From: a virus
DNA: 41,976 bases
IMG/VR virus record: IMGVR_UViG_3300019487_000052
Coordinates: 1-41,976 of that record
Reading direction: 5' to 3' (one strand)
Made by a program: the position numbers and the translations under genes
Shown here: piece by piece, positions 1-8,948 of the stretch
Layout of the letters: the number at the start of each line of letters is the position of its first letter
Position numbering within the stretch: the stretch's first letter is position 1
The notes under the pieces: model-generated
Told to the model about the DNA's origin: nothing
Databases searched by the model: none
What the model saw: the letters and a program-made list of their open reading frames with translations, nothing else

Positions 1-776
1 CCGATGTGGAGATGGACGAAATTGGTACCCGCAGGAAGGACGATGGGCGTGAGATCCCCAAGGGGGGATCCAGCGAAAAGGACAGAAATGGCATCTCCCG
101 GCCTCGATCCAGGTCCGACCACCACTTCGCTCAGTAGCGCGAGTCGCTCCGAGATCCCGTCCAGTCCCCTCCCCACGACCTCTCGGAGAGCATCGACCCT
201 CAAAGAGGAAAGGGGACGAACTGGATCGGTCTCGATCATTGCTGCCGTGAAGTCCGTGTCGCCGAACGTCACCAAGATATCCGCGAGATACAGGCCCTCT
301 TCGGCCGTGATATCTGGCTTGGTCGCGGTACCGATCAGCGCTTGGGTCCCCTCGATGATGACGAACTCGTAGGACTGCGTCTGGCGGAACTGGACAGTAG
401 TGAAGACCGGCGGTACCTTCTCCACTTCGGGTTGCGAGTCCGCCTTGATGTACCGGACGACGAGGGTAAGCCACTTCTCGTTCCCAGCAGTCGGCAGTGT
501 GAACTCACCAGAGAGATCCCCGGTGTTCACTGGGTCAGTCTCGAAGAGGATGATCTGACCGAGGCTATCGTGGCCCGAGAAGGGGTCTGCTCCACCGGAT
601 GCCACGTCCAGGTCGAAGATGGTACCAGCCGTGACAGTGGGCAACCCCGTCAGATAGCCGGTGATCCCCCGCTTGGACCACCCGCCGTCGATCGACTCCT
701 CGATCGCGTCGAAGAGATCCGCCATGTCGTCAGGTAGAACGTCCTTGCCCCGGTAGTAGGTGTAGCGAGTCCTCAT
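1..776 (-). CDS. Virion structural protein, partial (continues past the left edge)
   Basis: The minus strand is open from an ATG at 776 to the window edge, about 258 codons with no stop, so the C-terminus is missing. The start lies 8 nt after the stop of the gpI-like gene, with a GATAGGA-type ribosome site before it. The protein begins MRTRYTYYRGKDVLPDDMAD and is an acidic beta-rich sequence without signal peptide or membrane segment; I do not recognise a domain. Its place after the gpI-like tail protein and the spikes suggests a tail fibre, fibre connector or other baseplate-distal part. That role is inferred from position only. Confidence 0.75.
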   Translation of the reverse strand, partial: MRTRYTYYRGKDVLPDDMADLFDAIEESIDGGWSKRGITGYLTGLPTVTAGTIFDLDVASGGADPFSGHDSLGQIILFETDPVNTGDLSGEFTLPTAGNEKWLTLVVRYIKADSQPEVEKVPPVFTTVQFRQTQSYEFVIIEGTQALIGTATKPDITAEEGLYLADILVTFGDTDFTAAMIETDPVRPLSSLRVDALREVVGRGLDGISERLALLSEVVVGPGSRPGDAISVLFAGSPLGDLTPIVLPAGTNFVHLHI

Positions 777-784
777 CGGCCGTC

Positions 785-2152
785 CTATCCGATCGTGACC
801 AAGTCTTCGCCCCGGTCTCTGGTGATCGCGTGGTGAGTGTACGACACCTTGGCCCACTTGACGATCTCGTCGATGGCCGCAACTTCCTCAGCGTTGAACA
901 AGTTGATGGCCTCGGAACCAGATGGGATCGTTGCATCAAGGGAAACTTGATCGAACGTGATAGTGAGCCCCGTCTTGGTCAGTACCTTCAGGATGATCGT
1001 TGTGATCCCATCAGTCACACGAACGCGAGAGCCGACGATTATGAAGTCGCTCTCGTCCAAGTCCAGGGAAGTGTCCCCGTCTTCCAAGTCCGTCGTCGTG
1101 GCGACCGTTCTCTGGACATCGACGTAGAAGGCCCAAGCTCCCGGGTCGTTTGCGCCAGCCGTCATGTCCACACCCATTGGATCGAAGGCCACTCGGCTAC
1201 GGAACCGATTGCAGGAGACCTGAGCCCCGATCTCGATCGTTCCCCCAAGCGTTTGGGGAGTGAAATAGATGCGGTTGGCGACGATGTCGAGGATCTCCGA
1301 GTCAGAGAAATCGACATAAGGAGCCGATGTATCAGTCACGAACAGAGTTGTTCCGATATCGAACCGTTCCGGATGATCTACGGAGACGAAATCGGAGCCA
1401 CTGACAATACTGGTGAGACTAAGGGAGAACGGCTCACCGGCTTCGAGGCGACCAAAGATGTTGGGGTCCGAAAGCAAGAGGATCTCTACGGGGATGCCCA
1501 GGAACCTTGAGAGCGCCTCGACGATCCCTGGATCAGTTCCCTTGATCCGATAGAGATCGACGAGGATGGGGAGGATCTTGCGCTTCTGGAGAGTCGAGAG
1601 ACCGATCTTCAGGTTCCATCCCAAGTGGAGGAGTAGGAGGTTCAGGAAGTCCTCTGGAGTCTCCGCTGGATCGAGAAGACAGAGGAGCGATGCCACGTCA
1701 TCAAGAAGGCCGGTCTGGTTGATCGAGCCGAACAACGCATCCTCGAAAATCCCAAGGATCCTGTGATGGTCCCCATGTGGATCCTGGTCACAGACCACCT
1801 GGGGGAACCAGTCACAGAGGTCGAAGCGCTCGGCCTTGCGGCACGTGGGAGGACCAATGGGCTGCTCGACAATGGGATCGGAAAGGAGGAGAAGCGATGT
1901 GACCGAAGGTGAATGGATGACCTGTCCGGCCCACACGTCCTCCCCCCAGCCAGCGCAGGGGTCAACAACTGCCGACTCGGGGAAAACCTCCATCTCCAGG
2001 ACAAGATCCTTCAGAACTGGGGTAGTGACTGGAGGAGGTCCCGTGACCTCCATCTCCAAGACGAGATCCTTCAAGACCGGTGAAGTAACCGGAGGAGGTC
2101 CCGTGACCTCCATTTCGAGGATCAGGTCGAAGAGAACTGGGGTAGTGGCCAT
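785..2152 (-). CDS. Baseplate/tail protein I-like (P2 gpI type)
   Basis: 455 aa. Residues around 165-220 (LLLHLGWNLKIGLS, then ILPILVDLYRIKGTDPGIVE) match the pattern of the phage tail protein I family, in which a helical region is followed by a LxELYRxKGTxxG-like motif. gpI caps the baseplate wedge and links gpJ to the fibres. The N-terminus is unusual: three copies of a 20-residue repeat (PVLxDLxLEMEVTGPPPVT) occupy residues 3-56. The C-terminal half is beta-rich and not recognised. The order spikes, then gpI, then a fibre-like gene fits the distal end of a tail operon. Start is ATG at 2152, 3 nt after the beta-helix gene stop. Confidence 0.75.
   Translation of the reverse strand: MATTPVLFDLILEMEVTGPPPVTSPVLKDLVLEMEVTGPPPVTTPVLKDLVLEMEVFPESAVVDPCAGWGEDVWAGQVIHSPSVTSLLLLSDPIVEQPIGPPTCRKAERFDLCDWFPQVVCDQDPHGDHHRILGIFEDALFGSINQTGLLDDVASLLCLLDPAETPEDFLNLLLLHLGWNLKIGLSTLQKRKILPILVDLYRIKGTDPGIVEALSRFLGIPVEILLLSDPNIFGRLEAGEPFSLSLTSIVSGSDFVSVDHPERFDIGTTLFVTDTSAPYVDFSDSEILDIVANRIYFTPQTLGGTIEIGAQVSCNRFRSRVAFDPMGVDMTAGANDPGAWAFYVDVQRTVATTTDLEDGDTSLDLDESDFIIVGSRVRVTDGITTIILKVLTKTGLTITFDQVSLDATIPSGSEAINLFNAEEVAAIDEIVKWAKVSYTHHAITRDRGEDLVTIG
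1985..2146 (-). repeat. In-frame 60-bp repeats at the start of the gpI-like gene
   Basis: About 2.7 copies of a 60-bp unit encode residues 3-56 of the gpI-like protein. Each copy gives P-V-L-x-D-L-x-L-E-M-E-V followed, except in the last copy, by T-G-P-P-P-V-T. Copies 2 and 3 are nearly identical; copy 1 has F-D and I instead of K-D and V. The hydrophobic/acidic segment plus Pro-rich linker looks like a repeated short docking peptide. Confidence 0.9.
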
Positions 2153-2155
2153 GGA

Positions 2156-3421
2156 TCAGGCGTTCGTATGCTGGTCCTGCATCTCAAAGTCCCACTGGTG
2201 GTAGTTCGCGGTGATGTCCACCAGATCCCCCTTGGCGTACTCTACCCACGAGGGGCTCAAGTCATCGGCGAGGAACGCGGAGTTGCTCGACCTGTGGCGG
2301 TAGATGTCAGCGGGGAGCGTGTCGTCAGTGTCGATCTTCCCTGTGGCATCTTGAGACGACCCATAGCTCGCTCGGATGAAGCGTGCTCCGTCCGGGAAGA
2401 AACGGACTGGAGAACGGACGCGGGCTCCAGTAGCAGTAGGGACCGTTCCGATGTCGGACTCCAGCTCGAAGTTCCCGTTCTCGATCACGTCCGTTGGGGT
2501 TCCCTCAGTGTAGTCGCCTGTCCCATTGGGCCCCTCGTTGACGAAGACATTGCCGTCGGATGGGTCCCTTGTGAAGTAGCGGGTCTGGGGATAGTAGGGG
2601 CTCCAGCGCAACCCTCCCCGGGGACGGCCGATCATCTTCCCGAAGCGTCCTGCCGTGCCGAAGACATCCCAGTCGGTCCCAGCCTCGTCCAGGTACATCC
2701 GATCGTTGCTTGGATCCTCGTGGCCGGGGCCGGGGGAAGAGACGGTGTCGATGCCGTTGGACTCCGTGTTGCCCTCGTAGGCGTTGAAGTCGTGGGTACC
2801 GGCACCAGTCTCATTCGTCATGACATTAGCGACGGCCATATTCGTGAAGTAGCAGTTGTAGAACACGAACCCTGGAGTACCGCCGCCAGGATTGTGGATC
2901 CCCAGCTCCAGATTATCGAACCCGCAGTTCTCCAGATAGAAGCCCCGGTTGTTGGTACTCGCGGCGAAGAACCATCCATAGTTGGCTGGACCCGTCACGT
3001 TGTAGAAAGCACAGTTGATGAAGCGCGGGATATCCGCCGCACTTGCGTAGGAAGACCGAAAGACAAGTCCGCCGGAAGCGGCGCCTGGGTTCTTGAACTG
3101 GATGCCGTCGAAGGTCATCCCTGTGGCCGCCCCCTCCCAGTTCCAGTGAGAGTTGTCGGCCTGAGTCCCGTCCTGACCCTGCCAGTCCACTAACACGTCA
3201 CCTGACTCGTCCTCGGCGGCCTGGAACAGGCAGCCTTGAAAGGCAGCGGACGTGAACGTGTAGTCACCCTCCAGATAGGCGCTCGCTGACTTGTGGACGA
3301 TGACCTTGTCGCCGGCCGAGAGGAGACCGAGGACATTGAGAATAGTGTCCCGAGGATCGACCTCGGTACCAGCGCCACCAGGAGTACCGATATCTCGGTT
3401 GACGTGCCAGGTATTAGCCAC
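2156..3421 (-). CDS. Right-handed beta-helix (pectin-lyase-like) tail spike
   Basis: 421 aa. The N-terminus (MANTWHVNRDIGTPGGAGTE) resembles the opening of phage pectin-lyase-fold proteins, where a 'sequence of N, G, T, x-P' leads into the helix. Coils with repeated FxNCxF / LENCGF / FYNCYF motifs lie at about residues 95-210, typical of stacked beta-helix rungs with Asn and Cys ladders. The C-terminal part is beta-rich. Such proteins are usually trimeric spikes that bind or cleave surface polysaccharide. No catalytic residues can be assigned by eye. It sits between a small gene and the gpI-like gene. Confidence 0.75.
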   Translation of the reverse strand: MANTWHVNRDIGTPGGAGTEVDPRDTILNVLGLLSAGDKVIVHKSASAYLEGDYTFTSAAFQGCLFQAAEDESGDVLVDWQGQDGTQADNSHWNWEGAATGMTFDGIQFKNPGAASGGLVFRSSYASAADIPRFINCAFYNVTGPANYGWFFAASTNNRGFYLENCGFDNLELGIHNPGGGTPGFVFYNCYFTNMAVANVMTNETGAGTHDFNAYEGNTESNGIDTVSSPGPGHEDPSNDRMYLDEAGTDWDVFGTAGRFGKMIGRPRGGLRWSPYYPQTRYFTRDPSDGNVFVNEGPNGTGDYTEGTPTDVIENGNFELESDIGTVPTATGARVRSPVRFFPDGARFIRASYGSSQDATGKIDTDDTLPADIYRHRSSNSAFLADDLSPSWVEYAKGDLVDITANYHQWDFEMQDQHTNA

Positions 3422-3430
3422 GGGCGCCTC

Positions 3431-3631
3431 CTAGATGTCCTCGACCAGGGCAGATACCATCCCACCGCCGCCACCGGGGTTCAGCGTGACCGTTACCTGC
3501 TTACCGGCAATGGCACTCCTCCAGACTTGCTGGATGATCTGATTGCTCGCGTTCTTCACCGGCGGGTCGTAGACGATGTCCCCGGCAGCATCCATCTCTG
3601 CTGACACTTCGGCTGGAACCATCAGGGCCAT
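3431..3631 (-). CDS. Small hypothetical protein between the two spikes
   Basis: 66 aa (MALMVPAEVSAEMDAAGDIV...), start ATG at 3631 preceded by GGGGA at a normal distance. It fills exactly the gap between the two spike genes (10 nt on either side). The sequence VTLNPGGGGGMVSALVEDI is glycine-rich near its C-terminus. I do not recognise a family. It may be a spike chaperone or a small virion protein, but only position suggests this. Confidence 0.65.
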   Translation of the reverse strand: MALMVPAEVSAEMDAAGDIVYDPPVKNASNQIIQQVWRSAIAGKQVTVTLNPGGGGGMVSALVEDI

Positions 3632-3640
3632 GGTCTTCCC

Positions 3641-5917
3641 CTATGCCGTGGGTAGGTTCACCCGGTTACGTAGCGTAACCCGAGTCTGGACCCACAGGGT
3701 CAACTTGTCGTTCTCCGTACCGTCGGTTAGGACACCCACGATGCGGGAGATGGGGGTCCAGTCTCTCTGGACGATGCTCTGGAGCGCCCCCTGAGTCGAG
3801 AACTTCATCTCGCTGTACCTGATCTCGAAGGTACGAGTAGGGAGCGTCTGTTGGACCCCACTTGCGTTCACGACCGCTCCCTCGGAGTCATTCTCGATTG
3901 CTGAAAGTGCTGCGAGAAAGAACCGGCCCACGTCGTCGATCTTGAAAGGATCAGAAATCCCCCTGACGACTGATGCTTCGGGTACCAAGAGGTCAATGAG
4001 GAGAGCCCCGTCAGACCCGAACGCACATGGTCCAGTCGAGCCAAGGCCCTCGATTGCGACGAACCCGATATGGTCAGTAGCCATACCCAAGAGAGAGACG
4101 TTGGGATTCACGTTCAGCCGAAGCGTGACGGATAGGATGTCCGTTGGATCGAAACTTCCGCTCATCGCGTCAGGGGAAGCATAGAGAACCTGGACGAAAT
4201 TGTAACCGGTTACAAAATCGGCGACCGGAACCCTCCCCGTGATCGAGCCACTGGTCGAAACGACGACGATTTCAAGTCCCGGAGCGATGACATCGGGGAG
4301 AACTGCTGAAGGGATCAGGAACTCCCCGAAGACCCCGATTGGAGTAACGCCCGTACCCTGGTCATCGGTCCCATCGACCGGACTGGAGAAAGTGGAGATC
4401 GTCCCCACTAGGGTCCCCGGAGCATTGTCCTTGTCGAAGGTGTAGGCCGTCTGGTCATCCACGTCGCGGACTAGACCGAGTGCGTCCGTAGCCGTGAGAT
4501 TGATGGTCTCCACATCGTAGGGGCTCACGGGAACCCCTGTCTCATCGAGTGGGAGACGCAATCCCTCGCCATCGGGACCTGGGAGACCCGTGGAGCTGTC
4601 GTAGAAACTCTCGTCGTTGTGCCACTGGGGAAGGACACGGTGGCCATTGAACCGCAGATGACCAGGATCCTCCTGAGTGTAGATGTGACCACCCTGCCAG
4701 GCAGCACCAATGAGAAAACCGTAGAGGCCGGCTGTCATGTAGGTCTCGAAGTTGGCGATCGACTTCTCGTACCTGTAATCCTGGCGACCGGGGTTCAAGA
4801 ACGGTGGTGGGATAGCCACTGGGTCAATGGATCCAGAGTCTCGGAAGTGCTCCATCGGGTCAGTCCCCGCGTAGGTCAGTACCGCATTGCTCAAACAGCA
4901 GACCGCTCCGAAGCCTTCCAGATGATCCACGTTGAAGCTCACGGCCCCACCGTCGGCTACATCAAGTGCCAGGTCGATCTGTCGGACATCGGAAAAGTCC
5001 ACAGTGCCCGAAGACAGCGTGGGGAGAGCCAGTGCGATATTGAGAGACGTGAACCCCACATCCAAGTCTGCCGCCGTGATCCGGTAAGATGCCGAACCAC
5101 CGGGTGAAGAGAGAGTCACAAGGAGTGGATCCAGACCCACCAGTCCACTTGGATCAACCATGTTGAGAACCAAGATGGCCCTGGTGGCTGCTCCGAAATC
5201 TATGGCATTGGCTGCCGATGTCGATCTCCGGAAGTTGGCGGTCTGAGTAAACCCACTCGCGTTTGAGGCCATCAAATGAGGCGATCTCGTGCCTTGGAAC
5301 ACGCGATCAAGCGCGAAGTCAGTCGTGATGGCGTGGGACACTGATGGGTTGGTTTGGATCCACTCCCCTTCAGTGTCGAATCCTTGAAGGAACTGGCCAG
5401 AGAACCCCATTGATCCAGTCATCAGGCAGTTCGTTACCCGACCTCCTGTGACGATCGATAGCCCCCGGCGAGCCCGGAGAGATGTGAGGTTAGAGAGCGT
5501 CACGGCCTCAGTGGCGCCCATCACGTTGAAAGCAACCTCATCCTCCTGGTCGAATGTGAATCCCTCCTGATAGTCAAAGCAGTTCTTCACCAGGACTGTG
5601 GAACGTCCGTCCACGCGCACGCATGACCGGCAGTTCTTGAACCGGATCCCAGTGATCGTCTGGTTGTCCCCCATGTCGAAGGCCAGAGGGAGCGTTCCCT
5701 GTCCATCCCACAGGACGAACCCAGAGCCGTAGATGCAGATCCCAGAGAAGCCGGTAAGGTCCACTAGTCCATCGGGGATGTAAGTCCCAGCCCCCAGGAT
5801 CCATGTCATGTCATCTTGGAGTAGCTCGATGGCCCTAGTGATACTAACGGCCGAGCGCGAGGAGCCCCCGACCCCATCGGATCGACCATCAGGTGCCAGG
5901 AAGACTCTGGTACCCAT
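3641..5917 (-). CDS. Large beta-helix tail spike or adhesin
   Basis: 758 aa from the ATG at 5917. That start overlaps the gpJ stop as TGATG, so I prefer it to the upstream in-frame ATG at 5974. The first ~200 residues look like a pectin-lyase-type beta-helix (GTRVFLAPDGRSDGVGG start, then GIRFKNCRSCVRVDG and LVKNCF rungs). Two similar beta-sandwich segments follow, each with an S/T-rich strand and a 'DVGFTSLNIALALP / VTGYNFVQVLYASP' motif (about 250-330 and 480-600), possibly carbohydrate-binding. It lacks membrane or signal segments. One of the palindromic dyads (4202-4213) lies inside this gene, encoding Val-Thr-Gly-Tyr. The function in host recognition is inferred. Confidence 0.75.
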   Translation of the reverse strand: MGTRVFLAPDGRSDGVGGSSRSAVSITRAIELLQDDMTWILGAGTYIPDGLVDLTGFSGICIYGSGFVLWDGQGTLPLAFDMGDNQTITGIRFKNCRSCVRVDGRSTVLVKNCFDYQEGFTFDQEDEVAFNVMGATEAVTLSNLTSLRARRGLSIVTGGRVTNCLMTGSMGFSGQFLQGFDTEGEWIQTNPSVSHAITTDFALDRVFQGTRSPHLMASNASGFTQTANFRRSTSAANAIDFGAATRAILVLNMVDPSGLVGLDPLLVTLSSPGGSASYRITAADLDVGFTSLNIALALPTLSSGTVDFSDVRQIDLALDVADGGAVSFNVDHLEGFGAVCCLSNAVLTYAGTDPMEHFRDSGSIDPVAIPPPFLNPGRQDYRYEKSIANFETYMTAGLYGFLIGAAWQGGHIYTQEDPGHLRFNGHRVLPQWHNDESFYDSSTGLPGPDGEGLRLPLDETGVPVSPYDVETINLTATDALGLVRDVDDQTAYTFDKDNAPGTLVGTISTFSSPVDGTDDQGTGVTPIGVFGEFLIPSAVLPDVIAPGLEIVVVSTSGSITGRVPVADFVTGYNFVQVLYASPDAMSGSFDPTDILSVTLRLNVNPNVSLLGMATDHIGFVAIEGLGSTGPCAFGSDGALLIDLLVPEASVVRGISDPFKIDDVGRFFLAALSAIENDSEGAVVNASGVQQTLPTRTFEIRYSEMKFSTQGALQSIVQRDWTPISRIVGVLTDGTENDKLTLWVQTRVTLRNRVNLPTA
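4200..4215. promoter_or_regulatory. Dyad site 1 (core GTAACCGGTTAC), inside the spike gene
   Basis: A perfect 16-bp palindrome TTGTAACCGGTTACAA. The 12-bp core is identical to six other sites in the window. Unlike most copies it is well inside a coding region. Confidence 0.85.
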
Positions 5918-7821
5918 CAGACCACTGTGCTCGTCGCCACGTCGATCACTCGAATCCCCCCAAGAACTGGCCAAGTCCGGGCCGCCACGGGTACGTCATC
6001 GGCCGGGATGAAGGCGTCCTCGTTGATGCTTTCGATCCCATCGACTCCGTGGATCCCCGATGCGGCGACGAGTAGATCGCTCACTCGAACAGTGGTAGCG
6101 AACTCGATCTCGTCGTTTCTTGTCCCCTCGGCCTTGCCCGCTAGATCCCCGGTGTTGATCGGGGAGAAGAACGCTTGGAGGCGGGTGCGGATACCATTGC
6201 GGACCGCCTGCTTGAGGAGTGTCGTGGTCGCTTCGCTACTGAAACGCACTGGAACATGGACATTTACGATCTCGACCAGTGGACCGAAGAGGGCAATCTG
6301 ATGGCCGTTTGGAACTGGCTTGGTGACTGTCAGAAGAGTAGTGATCGCCGCGAAAGTCCCAGCTGCGGGATCAGCACCGAGGACAACTGCCGACTGCTGG
6401 GCCGTGTCGATCTTCAAGACGACCGAGGCATCGGGGGATCCCGCTCCGATCACGATCCGGGCCGACAAGCTGGCTTGACCGGTCGTGAGTAGGTAGCGGA
6501 CATTTGCGGGGTCGAACTCGCAAGTGAAGTTAGAGTATGCCTCGTCGTTGTCCAGAGGGTACTCGGGGACCATCGCACGAACCCGCGCCTGGATCTCTGC
6601 TGCGATGTCCTCGCCGGAAGACCGGTTCCCAAGATCGACCGTCTGGGGGGTCTCCCCGTTGATGGAGATAGTGAACTCGTCGTCCACTGCATCCGTCGTC
6701 AACGTGGCCGCCGCGTTGCCACCAGTGATCTGAGCATTCGTTGGACTGTCGGAGATGACGACGATCTCACTCGTGTTCTCATCCACGGACGGATCTTCGT
6801 TGGACGTGAGGACCAAGGCCCTATCCACGCCGGGGACGCTTTCTACATTGGTCACGAAGTCCGAATGGGAAACTGTCCGACGTGCCACTTGGAGACTCTG
6901 GGGAGCCTGGACCTTGATCTCTTCGATGGAGAGTTCATCAGCCCCGCCCGAGGAGAGGACTGAGTTGGCGTAGGCGACGGAGACGGCATCGTTGTTCGTA
7001 TTGCGGAGAGCCGGACCCCTAGTAACGGTCTTCTCATTGCCTCGGGCACCACCGCCGCGACGGCCAGTGACCGTGATCTGCCCCAAAGGAGCGATCCCCT
7101 GGGTGCCGTTTCCAAACCGTAGGATGAGGCGGCCCAAGTTGTTCAGGGAGATCCGGACGTGGGCTGAGGTCGGCTCACTGTCCAAGAAGTTCTCGACGAC
7201 TGTGAAAGGCGTGGCCTCGACCTCGATGAAGAGAACCTGGACGGAGTCTCCACTTCCGTCCACACCCGAGAGCAAGATGTCAGTCGTGGCCGTCGTGAAC
7301 TCCTGGTAGATGCTCCCATCCCCCACGAACGTCTCGGAGAAGTTGACGGAGTTCTCCACGACGAAGGATACGGATGTACCCGCTATGCCGGCTGGGATCG
7401 TTGCATCGTCCAAGGACTGAAACGTCGCGGCTGATGTTCCATCGCCACTTGGGAAAGATGATCCAGCGGGGATCGGGGTTGGGAAGCTCGATGCGAGAGT
7501 GAGCGTTGCGGTCAGCGTGGTAGTCGCTGCGACCTTTCCAGGGGGCTCGTAGCCGATCAGCTTGGTATGCTGGAGAGCCATCTCCCTCTGAGTGACCGTG
7601 GGGAAGACCAGTTCCCGAACATTGGCGTGGAGGTAGAAGGAGATGAAGTCAATGAGGATGGCTACCCAGTTGATGATGAGAGTGATGTAGCTCGGTTGTG
7701 AGAAGTCCGTGTTGACAGTCGGGAACCGATTCTGGGCATCAGCGATCAAGGCTGGCCGAGCAGTGGCGTAGTCCTTGTCCGTGTACCGGAAGTTGGGGGC
7801 ACTGATGATCGACTCGGGCAC
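5917..7821 (-). CDS. Baseplate J-like protein (Mu gp47 / P2 gpJ family)
   Basis: 634 aa, GTG start at 7821 with AGAGGG five bases upstream. The N-terminus is typical of the Baseplate_J family: residues 40-95 carry a helical 'ILIDFISFYLHANVRELVFP' segment and a LIGYEPP motif, and a central region has RFGNGTQG and RRGGGARGN (about 233-262). SHSDFVTNVESVPGVDRALV (318-337) is the J-family domain linking to the C-terminal wedge. Residues 380-482 appear to be an inserted beta-rich module also seen in the tail sheath and in the 22546-23892 protein. The protein forms the baseplate wedge together with gp25 next door. Confidence 0.9.
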   Translation of the reverse strand: MPESIISAPNFRYTDKDYATARPALIADAQNRFPTVNTDFSQPSYITLIINWVAILIDFISFYLHANVRELVFPTVTQREMALQHTKLIGYEPPGKVAATTTLTATLTLASSFPTPIPAGSSFPSGDGTSAATFQSLDDATIPAGIAGTSVSFVVENSVNFSETFVGDGSIYQEFTTATTDILLSGVDGSGDSVQVLFIEVEATPFTVVENFLDSEPTSAHVRISLNNLGRLILRFGNGTQGIAPLGQITVTGRRGGGARGNEKTVTRGPALRNTNNDAVSVAYANSVLSSGGADELSIEEIKVQAPQSLQVARRTVSHSDFVTNVESVPGVDRALVLTSNEDPSVDENTSEIVVISDSPTNAQITGGNAAATLTTDAVDDEFTISINGETPQTVDLGNRSSGEDIAAEIQARVRAMVPEYPLDNDEAYSNFTCEFDPANVRYLLTTGQASLSARIVIGAGSPDASVVLKIDTAQQSAVVLGADPAAGTFAAITTLLTVTKPVPNGHQIALFGPLVEIVNVHVPVRFSSEATTTLLKQAVRNGIRTRLQAFFSPINTGDLAGKAEGTRNDEIEFATTVRVSDLLVAASGIHGVDGIESINEDAFIPADDVPVAARTWPVLGGIRVIDVATSTVV

Positions 7822-7823
7822 GG

Positions 7824-8258
7824 CTACCCTCTCGTCCGTATCAGGGCCTCAGTAGGAGGCGGTACCTCATAGGCGTAGTTGTCTCGGAAGTCCTCGGGGA
7901 AGATGTCGTAGAAGATCACCAAGCGCAGAGCACCTTCCAGAGGCCGGTCGGCGCTGACACCGGCCAGCCGCACGAGCTTCTCACGCTCGAAGAACTGGAA
8001 AACCCCTACGATCTCGGCTCGGGAGACTGGAACGAAGACGCTTGGATCGAAGCGACTCAGGAGTGCCCCCGGGAAGAGGGTGCCGATGTCTGGCTCGAAC
8101 GGTCTTTCCCCAGAGGTATCCTTGTTCACGAAGCGGCGGGTCTGGATCGTGAGCTTCAAGTCCGACCGTATGGTCTCTCGACGCGTGCCCGTGACGAGGT
8201 TGCCGTCAGACTGCATCCTGATCGGCCAGAGCACGCCCTTGTAGTTCTCGTCGGCCAT
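7824..8258 (-). CDS. Baseplate wedge protein, gp25/gpW family
   Basis: 144 aa. The pattern 'PIRMQSDGNLVTGTRRETIRSDLKLTIQTRRF...RPFEPDIGTLFPGALL' follows the GPW/gp25 fold: G...I..DL..LL.T..GER.F.P.FG..L. It initiates sheath assembly and contacts gpJ. Start ATG at 8258 has no Shine-Dalgarno: the leader just upstream is occupied by a palindromic dyad (8263-8274), 4 nt from the ATG. The stop is 2 nt before the gpJ start. Confidence 0.85.
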   Translation of the reverse strand: MADENYKGVLWPIRMQSDGNLVTGTRRETIRSDLKLTIQTRRFVNKDTSGERPFEPDIGTLFPGALLSRFDPSVFVPVSRAEIVGVFQFFEREKLVRLAGVSADRPLEGALRLVIFYDIFPEDFRDNYAYEVPPPTEALIRTRG

Positions 8259-8262
8259 CTTT

Positions 8263-8274
8263 GTAACCGGTTAC
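8263..8274. promoter_or_regulatory. Dyad site 2, at a gene junction in the baseplate cluster
   Basis: Core GTAACCGGTTAC. On the minus strand it supplies the TAA stop of the upstream gene (8271-8273) and ends 4 nt before the gp25 ATG, where a ribosome site would normally be. Confidence 0.88.
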
Positions 8275-8948
8275 GAGGTTGGGAACCCGATGTCCTTGAA
8301 CACCTGGTTTCGAGCCACTACCATGTCACGGATCGACTGGTCTCGGGCAGCGGCCACGCTCTGTTGAGTAGATAGTATATACGATCCCCGGTAAACATTC
8401 AGCCGAGCCTCTTGCTGGTCAGCAAACTCTACTACCAGTGGGCTGTAGGTAGGACCGAGTTCCCCGACTGTTGGTTGGATCGGGTCGATCTCTTCCATCG
8501 TGGTAGATGGATTGATGTGGAAGATCTGCCAGCCCCCGGCGTAGGTTGCGACATCCCCATTGGATACCGAGGCTCCGATGAACGGTACGTTGTAGGGCAA
8601 GAGCACGGGGAGGCCGCCGGAGACCGTCATGTCGGCCGTCAAGACCGGCCACGACGACCCCCCTAGTCCTGGAGGAGGGTTGGAAAACTTGATCGTATGG
8701 GGGGCCTCGCTTGGCTCTGCCGTGTCCCGATCCGTGATGATCTGAAGAAGGATGGCCAGGATGTCCCCCATCACGGAGTCCTGGACCCTCTGGTTCGCAT
8801 TGTCCAAGAGATCGTAGATAGCCGCCGCGGCCGTGGCCCTTGCGATCCCAGCATCCTGTTGAGCGAGGTCGGCCGTCTCTTGAGCGAGCCGAGCATTGAT
8901 GGCGTCCCGTTCGGAGGCCGTGAAGTCATCTGGGTCGAGGCTGCTCAA
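8271..8948 (-). CDS. Baseplate-cluster protein of unknown family
   Basis: 225 aa, TTG start at 8948 overlapping the previous stop (TTGA), with GAGG eight bases upstream. An N-terminal helical, Ala/Gln-rich stretch (about 10-75) is followed by a Pro/Gly/Ser beta-rich centre and another helical region with Gln and Arg at the C-terminus. No motif is recognised. Its position between the OB-fold spike base and gp25 suggests a baseplate component. The TAA stop is embedded in a palindromic dyad. Confidence 0.75.
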   Translation of the reverse strand: MSSLDPDDFTASERDAINARLAQETADLAQQDAGIARATAAAAIYDLLDNANQRVQDSVMGDILAILLQIITDRDTAEPSEAPHTIKFSNPPPGLGGSSWPVLTADMTVSGGLPVLLPYNVPFIGASVSNGDVATYAGGWQIFHINPSTTMEEIDPIQPTVGELGPTYSPLVVEFADQQEARLNVYRGSYILSTQQSVAAARDQSIRDMVVARNQVFKDIGFPTS

